From Chamaea fasciata (taxonomy: Eukaryota; Chordata; Aves; Passeriformes; Sylviidae): DNA of 64,000 nt. The position numbers and the translations under genes are program-made. How positions within the stretch are numbered: position 1 is the stretch's first letter; each line of letters opens with the position of its first letter. Shown piece after piece: positions 7,611-18,887 of this stretch. The DNA lies in NCBI GenBank assembly GCA_029207755.1, contig JARCOQ010000243.1, positions 5,001 through 69,000 on the forward strand, read 5' to 3'. The notes beneath the pieces were generated by a model. That model did not search any database, had not been told where the DNA came from, and saw nothing but the letters and a program-made list of their open reading frames with translations.

Positions 7611-8687
7611 CTGAAAGAAAGTTAGGACAAGAGTCAAAGGGCTGCAGGATAACTTGACAGCTCCAGACATCTTGGGTCAATCTACAGATCCCACCTAGAA
7701 GCCAATGCACCCTGCATTTCAAATTTGTCCTATTACCCCTACACCCAGCTGTGCTGCAGGGCAGAGCAGCTCCGGGCCAAATACACACCCACACCCGTGA
7801 CACAAGACGCAACAAACAAAGGGACGCGACAGGGAAAGAAAACTCTCGATGAGAGGAATGACCCTGAGGACCGAGAGAACTCGGGAGCAGATGACCGAGG
7901 TAAGCTGAAAGGAGAGCTGACCGGGCTCAGAGAAACCTGCAGGAAAAAAGATGCTAAGGGGATGAATTATCCCAAGAACCGCAAAGATGGACGCTCGAGA
8001 ATGCTCCGGTCACACTCTGCTACCTAGCTTTGCATTCTTACAAGTCCTAATCCACCGGAATGGATGCTGGTGGTGCTCGGCTGTCAGTACAGCTCAGAAC
8101 AAGACCTGGAAAGACATTGGACTGGATGCTTCTGAAGAGAGATACGATGCCCATGCCTGCCCGAGCTCCCGAGTCGATGGTCCGAGGGCATCGGCACCTG
8201 GCCGAGGAACTGAGAGTCCTAAGAGGCTAAGAGGGATGCCAGGGTTTTTGGTAGGCCCCTTGAAGGGCTAAGGCAAAAGACATGAAACAAAGAGTGCGCA
8301 ACAAACGAGGGACACGACAAGCACCGGGACTGCTCTGCCCTGCACACCTCAGTGGTGAGATCAAAAGGGAGACTTTCCCTGTAGGAAGCCTAAGGGGCCG
8401 CTTCCTGGACAACCCCAGCTCCAAACCCAACTGAAAAACCACTCCCGGTTGAAAGCCGACCCGGCCCCCCACTTTCGTCCCCTCCGTGGCTCGGAGCCCT
8501 CCACTTATCTCTCAGACATCTGAAGATGCAGAGTCCAGGCAGGTGAAAAGGAAGGCTGGCTCTCCCTCAGGGAAATTCCTGGTAACACCAGGCTGCTCTC
8601 TCTTAGTCAGCTGCAATAAAGAAAAGCAAACATCACTGTGTGATCTTAGCAGCACAGCGCCCAAACCCCAACAATTCTGCTACTCAC

Positions 8688-8756
8688 CATCTCTTGAGAA
8701 CACCCAGGCCCTCAAGCCCGCTGCCTCAGCCGTGCTTGGAGAGTCATGCCATCGTC
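8688..8756 (-). other. Exon-like cassette D, 69 bp (unit 1)
   Basis: Acceptor context CCAGACCTACCCCAG, segment starting GACGATGG, donor GTGAGTAGC. In unit 2 the acceptor CAG is altered to CTG, so that copy may not splice. Confidence 0.4.
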
Positions 8757-8866
8757 CTGGGGTAGGTCTGGATTAAGAACACACAAGGGATTTGACAGTG
8801 CTGAAACTTGACAGGACCCTCTCTCCTCCCTGCCTCCCCAACTCCTCAGCTGTTATCAAAGCCTAC

Positions 8867-8913
8867 CTGGAAAGCAGCTTCAAACAGAGAAATTGAGGCT
8901 TGATCACACAGTC
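8867..8913 (-). other. Exon-like cassette E, 47 bp (unit 1)
   Basis: Acceptor GAAGCATTACAG, segment starting GACTGTGTGATC and ending TTTCCAG, donor GTAGGC. Counterparts lie at 10807-10853 and 63300-63347. Confidence 0.5.
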
Positions 8914-9000
8914 CTGTAATGCTTCTGAAGGGCTCACAAAAAAAGGTGCCCAAGTTCATGATCTCATGGCAGAGGGTACTTCAGCAGAAGAAGAGTGGAC

Positions 9001-10936
9001 CACCTAAAACACAATAATAGAAGCTTAGAGGTGCACCAGAAATTGAGACCTGAGCGATTACAGCCACTTCCATCCACCAGTCAATGCTCACCTAGGCAGC
9101 TGGTTCTGGACTGCCAAGATGCCGCTTTACCTCCTAAAAATAAAAACAAAAAACAAGGCTGTAACATACTCACAATGTACACCTCCCCAGCAAAACCAAA
9201 CTGGGACTGACTTAAACTCACACCCACCTGGCCGCTGCCAGCCTGAGCCACGACAACCTAACAAGCAGACCACCTGAAATAAAACAAAAATCAACAGTGG
9301 ATGGTTAGACTTGAGCCAGAAATTCAGACGGGAGCAATAACAACTGCTTCGGTCCACCGGTCAATGCTCACCTGGCGCGCTTCACCTGGACTGGCAATAT
9401 CCTGCATAAGCTCCTAAAAACAAAGACAAAGGTCAGGGCTGTATCAGAGCCACCATTTACACCTCCCCTGCAAAGACCGACAGGGACTGACCTTCTCGGG
9501 GGAACCAATGAATCCCACAGGGGCTGCTCTGCCACAGGGTTAAACCATCTGCATCTGAAAGAAAGTTAGGACAAGAGTCAAAGGGCTGCAGGATAACTTG
9601 ACAGCTCCAGACATCTTGGGTCAATCTACAGATCCCACCTAGAAGCCAATGCACCCTGCATTTCAAATTTGTCCTACTACCCCTACACCCAGCTGTGCTG
9701 CAGGGCAGAGCAGCTCCGGGCCAAATACACACCCACACCCGTGACACAAGACGCAACAAACAAAGGGACGCGACAGGGAAAGAAAACTCTCGATGAGAGG
9801 AATGACCCTGAGGACCGAGAGAACTCGGGAGCAGATGACCGAGGTAAGCTGAAAGGAGAGCTGACCGGGCTCAGAGAAACCTGCAGGAAAAAAGATGCTA
9901 AGGGGATGACTTATCCCAAGAACCGCAAAGATGAACACTCGAGAATGCTCCGGTCACACTCTGCTACCTAGCTATGCATTCTTACAAGTCCTAATCCACC
10001 GGAATGGATGCTGGTGGTGCTCAGCTGTCAGTACAGCTCAGAACAAGACCTGGAAAGACATTGGACTGGATGCTTCTGAAGAGAGATACGATGCCCATGC
10101 CTGCCCGAGCTCCCGAGTCGATGGTCCGAGGGCATCGGCACCTGGCCGAGGAACTGAGAGTCCTAAGAGGCTAAGAGGGATGCCAGGGTTTTTGGTAGGC
10201 CCCTTGAAGGGCTAAGGCAAAAGACATGAAACAAAGAGTGCGCAACAAACGGGGGACACGACAAGCACCGGGACTGCTCTGCCCTGCACACCTCAGTGGT
10301 GAGATCAAAAGGGAGACTTTCCCTGTAGGAAGCCTAAGGGGCCGCTTCTTGGATGGCCCCGTCTCCAAACCCCCGCCCGGTGGAAAGCCAACCCGGCCCC
10401 CCGCTTTCATCCCCTCCGTGGCTCGGAGCCCTCCACTTATCTCTCAGACATCTGGAGATGCAGAATCCTGGCAAGTGAAAAGGAAGGCCGCCTCTCCCTC
10501 AGGGAAATTCCTGCTAACACCAGGTTGCTCTCTCTTAGTCAGCTGCAATAAAGAAAAGCAAACATCACTGTGTGGTCTTAGCACCGCATCGCCCAAAACC
10601 GAACAATTCTGCTACCCACCGCCTCTTGAGAACGCCCGGGTGCTCGGGCCCGCTGCCTCGGCCGTGCTTGGAGGGTGATGGCATCGTCAGGGCGTAGGTC
10701 TGGATTAAGAGCAGACAAGGGATTTGACATTGCTGATACTTGAGAGGACCCTCGCTCCTCCTCTCCTCCCTGCCTCCCCGACTCCTCGGCCGTTATCAAA
10801 GACTACCTGGAAAGCAGCTTCAAACGGAGAAATCGAGGCTTGATCACACAGTCCTGTAATGCTTCTGAAGGGCTCCAAAGAGAGGGACCCGGTCCATCAC
10901 CACATTGGAGAAGGGACTTCAGCATAATGACAGCAG
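9001..10936 (-). repeat. Small-exon repeat unit, left copy 2
   Basis: Second unit, a recent duplicate of copy 1 (offset 1944 bp; long stretches differ by only scattered bases). Cassettes on the minus strand: A 9092-9133, B 9228-9273, A 9372-9413, C 9492-9554, a D remnant starting at 10620 with a damaged acceptor, and E 10807-10853. Lengths of A, B, C and E equal those of copy 1 exactly, and splice dinucleotides are kept. The 9372-9413 cassette is open in frame 0 for 14 codons, but the 9092-9133 one ends in TAG. Confidence 0.75.
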
Positions 10937-13040
10937 ACTGCCTAAAACAGACAAAAATACAACCTTGGAGTTGCACCAGATATTGAGACCTGAGTGATAA
11001 CAGCTGCTTCCATCCACCGGACAATGCTCACCTGGGCCACTTCACCTGGACTGCCAATATCCCTCTTTACCTCCTAAAAAAAAAGACAAAAAACAACGCT
11101 GTAACACAGTCATCATTTACACTGCCCCGGCAAAGGCAAACTGGGACTGACTTAAGCACACACCCTCTTGGCTGCTGGTATCCACGACCGGGACATTTCA
11201 CAAGCGGGCCACCTAAAGATAAGAAAACAAACAGCAGATATTAGATTTTCACCAGAAATTGAGACCTGAGCGATTACAGCCACTTCCATCCACCAGTCAA
11301 TGCTCACCTAGGCAGCTGGTCCTGGACTGCCAAGCTCCCGCTTTACCTCCTAAAAATAAAAACAAAAAACAAGGCTGTAACATACTCACAATGTACACCC
11401 CCCCCCGGCAAAACCAAACTGGGACTGACTTAAACTCACACCCACCTGGCCGCTGCCAGCCTGAGCCACGACAACCTCACAAGCAGACCACCTGAAATAA
11501 AACAAAAATCAACAGTGGATGGTTAGACTTGAGCCAGAAATGGAGAGCGGAGCAACAACAACAGCTGCTGTCCACCAGTGAATGCTCACCTGGCCCGCTT
11601 CTCCTGGACTGCCAATATCCTGCATAAGCTCCTAAAAACAAAGACAAAGGTCAGGGCTGTATCAGAGCCACCATTTACACCTCCCCTGCAAAGACCGACT
11701 CAGACTGACCTTCTCGGGAGAACCGACTCCACCGATAGGGGCTGCTCTGCCACAGGTTTAATCAGTCTGCATCTGAAAGAAAGTTAGGACAAAAGTCAAA
11801 GGGCTGCAGGATAACTTGACAGCTCCAGACATCTTGGGTCAATCTACAGATCCCACCTAGAAGCCAATGCACCCTGCATTTCAAATTTGTCCTATTACCC
11901 CTACACCCAGCTGTGCTGCAGGGCAGGGCAGAGCAGCTCCGGGCCAAATACACACCCACACCCGTGACACAAGACGCAACAAACGAGGAGACACGACAGG
12001 GAAAGAAAAAATCTCGAAGAGAGGAATGACCCTGAGGACCGAGAGAACTCGGCAGGAGATGATCGAGGTAAGACGGATGGAGAGCTGACCGGGCTCAGAG
12101 AAACCTGCAGGAAAAAAGATGCTAAGGGGATGACTTATGCCAAGAACCTCAAAGATGGACGCTTGAGAATGCTCCGGTCAGAATCCTCTCCCTAGCTTTG
12201 CATCCTTACAAGTCCTAATCCACCGGAATGGATCGTGGTGGTGCTTGGCTGTCAGTACAGCTCAGAACAAGACCTGAAAAGACAGTAAACTGGATGCTTC
12301 TGAAAATAAATACGATTCCCATGCTGGCCTGAGCTCCCGAGTCGATGGTTTGATGGTATCGGCGCCTGGCCGAGGAACTGAGGGACCGGAGATGCTAAAA
12401 ATGATGCCAGGATTTTGATGGCCCCTTGAAAAGCCAGAGAAAATGACATGAAATACAAGACACTCAAAAGACACAGAGTGCACAACAGACAACTGACAGG
12501 ACATGCACCGGGACTGGACTGCCCTGCACCACAGCATTGGGATCAAAATTAATGCTTCCCCTTGACAGCTAACGGGATCGCTGAGTGGGGCTGGACGACG
12601 CTGCGTGCCGGACCGCACGATGCGGACGGGGACCGTTCTGCCTTGCGTGCCCCGTAGTTGCTATTGAAGTATAGCCGTTCCCTTCGGCTGTCCTAAGTGA
12701 CCCCTTAAGGGACACCCCTGTCCCCTCTGGTAGCTGTTAAACCGGACCCATAAATTTCTGACACCCCTGTCGTCCTATCTCGAGGCCGTGGCCCCTGACT
12801 TATCTTTGAGATGACCGGTAAGGTGAATCCACGTTGGACTGGAAATAAGTCTGGCTCAGAAGGCCCTCCAATCGCCGATTAGCCTCTTAGCTATGAAAAA
12901 GAAAAATGAAAATCGATGCACGAATTTACCGGCGCGTGTGCCGAATCCCGAGGGGGCGGCCGCTCGCCCTCGCCTAAGCGTGCCCGGGTCCTCGACTCTG
13001 TGGCTTCGTCCCGCATCTAAGCCTAGGGCTGTTACAATGT
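10937..13040 (-). repeat. Small-exon repeat unit, left copy 3 (older, longer)
   Basis: Third unit, more diverged and with an extra A+B pair. Minus-strand cassettes: A 11032-11073, B-like about 11164-11212, A 11308-11349, B 11446-11491, A 11590-11631, C 11710-11772. The spacing of A cassettes (276 and 282 bp) repeats the 280 bp dimer. The part beyond about 12500 is strongly diverged from the other copies, and its end is approximate. Confidence 0.65.
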
Positions 13041-13680
13041 CCGGTACCTGAGTTAGCAGGGGGCAAAACTGTAGGGCAGGTCTGTGAGCAAAACTTAGGT
13101 GCTCACATTTACGTATCTTAGGTGCTCTTCTGTGCTATAAGACGCATAAATGCAGCTGCTATTACTTGCAAAAAAGCCTTGGGGGAGGCCCTCAAATGCA
13201 GGTCGTTCCTCATTTTGCTGCCTTCAAAACCTGCTAACTCTCAACCGGGTACCCTGAACGTAGTCCTCGCCTTACCGATCGGAAGCCTGGATCTCGGTCG
13301 TTGCCTCTGACGTGTACAGTGGCCCTTTTGAGGTGACAAATCTTCTGAAAGAATCTGGAAGATTGTGCTGGATGTGACCTATAACTTCAGGAGTAGTGCT
13401 CCTCCTAAAAGAAAATGAGAACAAACCCAGAAATTACAAAAGCGCCTTTCCTCCCCCGAATGTGCAAACAAAACCCCTGAACTTAAATACTCCCTGTATT
13501 TGATAGCATCTTCTTTGTAGTGTCCTCAAAGCTCCTGTTATTTGTAGGTGCCCAAAAACACCTAACAAAAATAAGCTAATAGAGCCTCTTCGCTGAAATG
13601 AGAGGAGAGCTCTTACCCTACCTGATTCCCAGGAGGGAATGAAGCCCCTTGGCAAAAGCTGGGGTTAATATACCCCTGAT
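13041..13680. other. Low-copy segment with isolated minus-strand acceptors
   Basis: Several good minus-strand acceptors occur, for example TCATTTTCTTTTAG before GAGGAG (exon side ends at 13409) and TTATTTTTGTTAG before GTGTTTTT (near 13565), but matching donors are weak. No gene is called. It may be the region between the minus-strand cassette series and the plus-strand promoter. Confidence 0.4.
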
Positions 13681-13748
13681 TGGGCCCGCCCCTCGTTCCC
13701 AGAATGCCCGGGAAAAGGGAGGAGGCAACTCCCACGGGGTATAAAAGC
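13678..13748 (+). promoter_or_regulatory. TATA promoter facing the satellite array
   Basis: In order on the plus strand: inverted CCAAT (GATTGG near 13678-13683), GC box-like GGGCCCGCCCC at 13682-13692, a palindromic TTCCCAGAATGCCCGGGAA at 13696-13714, and a good TATA box GTATAAAAG at 13740-13748. Spacing is typical of an RNA polymerase II core promoter. It could also be a solo LTR-type promoter; I did not find paired LTR ends. Confidence 0.5.
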
Positions 13749-13769
13749 TCTCGAAGGAGCTGCAGCTGT

Positions 13770-13800
13770 TTGGCTCCTCTGACTCAAATGCAAGGTAAGT
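13770..13800 (+). other. Predicted start site and first-exon donor
   Basis: Thirty bases after the TATA box is the predicted start region. A short first exon would end CAAATGCAAG at 13794, followed by the near-perfect donor GTAAGT at 13795-13800. The exon would be only about 25 nt, so a cap site slightly upstream is equally possible. Confidence 0.4.
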
Positions 13801-15549
13801 ACAGGGCTCGATAGAGAAAAAAACTCCTTGGGGTAATAATGCTATTTTTCTGTTTTGGCTGTAATGACTTCAGGCTAGAGGGCAAAAATAAAACTTAGTG
13901 TTTTAGTAACATAGCAAGATAGTAATTTGGGTAATTTGCTGTTGACGGGGGTAATTATTCCTGGGTGACTGCAATTAGTATTCCACAAGTGACTAAGTAG
14001 GATGACAAAGAACAGTAAGATTATGAATGGTGTAAGGCTCATTAGCACCTCTAAGTAAGGATATCAATGTATTAATTACAAAGGAGAAAAAGAATAAACT
14101 CCCAGGTGGTGTTAAGCTTATATATACGCCTGGATTGCTCCCGTCTGAGATAGGTGTTACCGGGGTACCCGTTCGAGTGCAACAGAAGTCCAATTTTAAA
14201 TCCTTAAAATGCTGAAAAAGGCACGGGTTCCTTCAATTTAAAATTAGCATATGGGCAGTTACCTCTGCTTAAACTGTGACATGGAAAATATATGGCTTGT
14301 GCCCCTTAACTTAATCTCCTAAAATTTTTGGAAAAGAGGAGTTTCCTTCAGTTTAAATCTCTCCAGGGAGGAGAAAAAAGGGGAGTGTTCCCTAAAATTG
14401 AAGCCCTTAAAAAGCAGAGACAGCTAGGCCCCTCTGAACTAGCACCTCCCCACAGGGGTGTGCCCAGGAAACCCTCTGAAGACAGGGGGCATTGTGGGAT
14501 GAGGTCGAGAAAGGTCCCGCAGATTGTTCGTTCCCCTGCGTGACCCTTCGTCTGCCTGTGAAACGCTGGGGTGCTAGGCTTCCGTTCTGTGGAAGAGAAC
14601 TGTTCTTCTTGTGGCCGGTGGCCGAGATGGAAGTTCTATCCCCAGAATTCCCTATGTCCTAAGTTTGTAATTATTTAGGAAATTTTTCCCAGACTGTAAG
14701 CAATTACCAGAAATATTTACTTAGGAATCCTTACTGAATTGTGTTTCTGTTGAGGTCTTCTACGTGTCCCTTAAGGAGCCAGGGGGGTTGCCAGGTGACT
14801 TATGTCTAATCCTGACCGGCCCGGAGCAAACCGGAGTCCTGCTGCCGGTGGCTGGTCCACCCTAAATTACAGTAACATATTAATGTAATTTATAAAAATT
14901 CCCTTTGCCTACTAAACAAATTTTCCAGGATGATCCAGGGAAGAGATCTGCTCCATCCTTAGTTTGGGAAATGCCAGTTCTCAGATCCATCTAGGCAGAA
15001 AACTACTAAAAGTATTTGCTTGTTTTTTACTACATCTAGCTGTATGATGAAAATAGATGAATGGTCATTAGGTAAAAACTTTTCAGAGGGCAAAATATTT
15101 CACACAGATCCCATTTTGACAGTATGGCAGTTTTGGGGATTAGGAATCCCATCCATAGAAGACATCAAAGAAATGATACTTTGCAACTTGATATTTAGAA
15201 ATTGTCTTAGAGATGTTATAACTTAATATTCTAACATTATGAAATAGAATGGTTTTGGCATGTTGAAACTGGGTGATTCTGGTATTCCAGAACCCATCCC
15301 GTATTTTGCAATGGAGACTTTGAAACGTACATGTTTAATACTTTGAAACCTGGTGAACACCTATATGAAATCCAGGCAGAGTAATGTTTCTGAATCTAGA
15401 TGGAGAGAGATGAGGGTTGTAGCAATGTTGCAAGCAGATTGACGGACATCTTATAAAAACGACATGTAACTGCTTTCAAATTAGGGGAGTTACTTTTTTC
15501 AATCTAGGGCAGGCAGGATTTTTAGGGTCAGAGGAGAAGTCTCCCTGCA
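13801..15549. other. AT-rich low-copy segment, no gene seen
   Basis: No long frame or RNA recognised. A motif like GTTCCTTCAATTTAAA recurs loosely near 14188, 14228, 14340 and 14380, and a related TTTCTTTCCTCAATTTAAA appears at 58977 on the other side of the satellite. It sits between the plus-strand promoter and the first diverged satellite monomers. Confidence 0.5.
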
Positions 15550-17560
15550 AAAATTACCGATAGAAGAATATTTCACCCAAACCCAATAAACCAAAACTAG
15601 GATTCAGGGAGGGTACATACTACCAGTGGACTATAAAAACAGACATCAGGACCCTAAGGGGGTGACTTAACTTTCCCACAAAAGGAACGTCCAGTCAGGT
15701 CTAAGGCCTTCTACATGGAACTAGACTTCTAGAAAATAGAATTCTGAATGCATCAGCATTGCACCAAGACCCATGCTACTAGAAGCAGAATGCCAGACTG
15801 GCCGTGGAGTACCAAACACCTCCTAAAAACTGAAATCAGGAATGTGATAGGGTGAGTCCAGCTTGCCACACAAAAGGGCCACTGATGTTGAACAGAGCGC
15901 TATGCCCAGGAGTGGACTTATGCCATCTACAAATCTAAACATAGCTACACTTCTCCCAGAGCCAAGGTGCCAGAAGCTGGAACCCTAACTGTCCTTCGAG
16001 TGCCAAATGTCTCCTACAACCGAACATTACGAACTTCTAGGAGTGAGTTTCTGTTCCATCAGAAGAGAACCACCGTTCCTGCACAGAACTATCGGCCACG
16101 GAGTGGGCTGCCAAATGATAAAATTAACTTCAGCACAGGACATCTGCCAGATCCAAACTGCAAGAAGCTGGAACCCTTACTGTCCTTGGAGTGCCAAATC
16201 TATCCTATGAACTGACATCAGGAACCTGATGGGGAGAGTTTAGGTTCCCACGAAAGAGCCACCTTTCCTTCAGTGAGCTCTGTGCCCCAGACTGGGCTTC
16301 TGCCTCTTAGAATTCTGAACAACACACTTACTCCCAGATCCACGCTGTCAGTACCTGGAAGCCTGGCTCCCCTGAGACTGCCAAATGGCTCCTTAAAACG
16401 AACAATCTGAACCAGGGGGTTTGTTTAGTTTCCCCAGAAAAAGGGACACCATTCCTGCACAGAGCTCTGAGCCCAGGAGTGAGCTTCTGCCACTTACAAT
16501 TCTGAAGACTGCTGCACTTCTCCCATGGCCAAGCTGCCAGAATCTGGAGCCCTAACTGTCCTTCGAGTGGCAAATGTCTCCTACCACCTGATATGAGGAA
16601 CCTGGTGCGGGCAGTTTAGCTTCCCACGGAACAGAGCCACCACGGCTGCACAGAACTCCCTGCCCCGGAGGGGGCTTCTGCCTCCTAAAAATAAGTTAAG
16701 CACAGGATATCTGCCAGACCCAAGCTGCCAGATGCTGGAACCCTAACTGTCCTTGGAGGACAAAATGTCTCCTACAACCTGAAATGAAGGACTTGGAGGA
16801 GTGAGTTTAGCTTCCCACAGAAGAGAGCCACCGTTGCTGCACAGAACTCTCTGGAGCCAAATTGGGGTTCTGCCTGCGAAACATAAAGTCACCACAGGAT
16901 ACCTGCCAGATCAAAGCTTTCAGAAGTTGAAAATCTAACTATCCTTGGAGTGCCAAATGTCTCCTACAACCTGACATTAGGAACGTGGAGAGGTGAGTTT
17001 AGCTTCCCACAGAAAAGAGCCACCATTCCTGCACAGAACTCTCTGCCCCAGACTGGGCTGCTAACTCATAAAATTAAGTTCAGCACAGGACTGCTACCAG
17101 ATCCAAGCTCCCAGACGCTGGAACCCTTACTGTCCTTGGAGTGCCAAATCTATCCTATAAATTGAAATCAGGAACCTGATGGGGTGAGTCCAGATTCCCA
17201 CAGAAAACGGGCGACACTTCCTGCACAGAGCCCTCTGACCCAGAGAGGACTACTGCCTCGTAAAAATAAATCCACACAGGATATCAGCCAAATCCAAGCT
17301 CCCAGAGGCTGGAACTCTAACTGTCCTTGGAGTGCCCAATATCTACTACAACCTGACATCAGGAACTTGGAGGGGTGAGTTTAGATTCCCAGAGAAGAGA
17401 GCCACTCTTCCTGCACAAAACTCTCTGCCACAGAGTGGGCTGCTAACTGATAAAAATAAGTTCAGTACAAAACTTCTGCCAGATCCAACCTTAGAGAAGC
17501 TGGAACCCTTACAGTCCTTGGAGTGTCCAATGTCTCCTACAACCTGACATTAGAAAGTTA
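15550..17560. repeat. Diverged left edge of the satellite
   Basis: Monomers here differ from each other far more than those in the centre, and the first ones (15550-15800) are barely recognisable. Two carry strong minus-strand acceptors: CAGTTTTTAG before GAGGTGTTTGG (AG at 15824-15823) and ACTTATTTTTAG before GAGGCAG (near 16683). The second shares CCTCCTAAAAATAA (16681-16694) with the A-cassette acceptor at 7186-7199. The edge appears to preserve ancestral features lost by homogenisation. Confidence 0.8.
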
Positions 17561-18887
17561 GGGGGTGAGTATAGCGTCCCACAGAAGAGAGCCACTGTTC
17601 CTGCACAGAGCTGTGTGCCCGGGAGTGGGCTTCTGCCACTTAGAATTCTGAACAGTGCACATTACTCCCAGAACTAAGCTGTCAGAACCTGGAACCCTAA
17701 CTGTCCTTGGAGTGCCCAATGTCTCCTACAGCCTGACATTAGGAACTTAGTCAGTGAGTATAGCTTCCCACAGAAGAGAGCCACTGTTCCTGCACAGAGC
17801 TCTGTGCCCCGGAGTGGGCTTCTGCCACTTAGAATTCTGAACAGTGTACTTACTCCCACAACCAAGCTGCCATGAAGCTGAAACCCTAGCTGCCCTTAGA
17901 CTGCCAAACACCCCCTGCAAACTGACATCAGGAACTTGGAGGGGTGAGTTTAGCTTTCCACAGAAAAGACCCACCGTTCCTGCACAGAACTCTCGGCCAC
18001 GGAGTGGGCTGCGAACTGAAAAAAATAAGTTCTGCACAGGACTTCTGCCAGATCCAAGCATCCAAAAGCTGGAACCCTAACTGTCCTGCGAGTGCCCAAT
18101 GTCTCCTACAACCTGACATTAGGAACTTAGTCAGTGAGTATAGCTTCCCACAGAAGAGAGCCACTGTTCCTGGACAGAGCTCTGTGCCCCGGAGTGGGCT
18201 TCTGCCACTTAGAATTCTGAACAGAGTACTTACTCCCACAACCAAGCTGCCATGAAGCTGAAACCCTAGCTGCCCTTAGACTGCCAAACACCCCCTGCAA
18301 ACTGACATCATGAACTTGGAGGGGTGAGTTTTGCTTCCCACAGAAAAGACCCACAGTTCCTGCACAGAACTCTCGGCCACGGAGTGCGCTGCTAACTGAT
18401 AAAAATAAGTTCAGCACAGGACTTCTGCCAGATCCAAGCATCCAGAAGCTGGAACCCTTACTGGCCTTGGAGCGCCAAATGTCTCCTACAGCCTGACATC
18501 AGGAACCTGCTGGGGTGAGTTTTGTTTCCCACAGAAAAGACCCACAGTTCCTGCACAGAGCTGTGTGCCCGGGAGTGGGCTTCTGCCACTTAGAATTCTG
18601 AACAGTGCACATTACTCCCAGAACCAAGCTGTAAGAAGTTGGAACGCTAAGTGTCCTTGGAGTGCCCAATGTCTCCTAAAACCTGCCATTAGGAACTTAG
18701 TCGGTGAGTATAGCTTCCCACAGAAGAGAGCCACTGTTCCTGCACAGAGTTCTGTGCCCGGAAGTGGGCTTCTGCCACTTAGAATTCTGAACACTGCTGC
18801 ACTTCTCCCATAGCCAGGCTCCCAGAAGCTGGAACCCTAACTGTCCTGCGAGTGCCCAATGTCTCCTACAACCTGAAATTAGGAACT

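Larger units (their letters stand above)
7048..9000 (-). repeat. Small-exon repeat unit, left copy 1
   Basis: First of three large units left of the satellite. It matches copy 2 at an offset of 1944 bp and is nearly identical to it over about 7330-8270. On the minus strand it carries exon-like cassettes: A 7148-7189 (42 bp), B 7284-7329 (46), A 7428-7469 (42), C 7548-7610 (63), D 8688-8756 (69) and E 8867-8913 (47). Neighbouring A and B cassettes are separated by 78-98 bp introns. A-type cassettes begin GAG right after TTTTTAG and contain GGCAGTCCAGG; their donor is GTGAGC. Frames do not stay open: some A copies end in TAG and B has frame-dependent stops. A spliced non-coding RNA or decayed gene fits better than a protein gene. 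The plus-strand 100-codon frame at 7725-8027 is not conserved in the right-hand copies. Confidence 0.75.

Noticed and set aside
7725..8027. 100-codon plus-strand protein, also at 9669-9971
   Set aside because: The second copy is a recent duplicate, so it adds no independent support; the frame is not maintained in the third left unit or the right-hand units.
7051..8687. Intronic box C/D snoRNAs in the small-exon locus
   Set aside because: The architecture resembles a snoRNA host gene, but I found no convincing paired RTGATGA and CTGA boxes with a terminal stem in the short introns.
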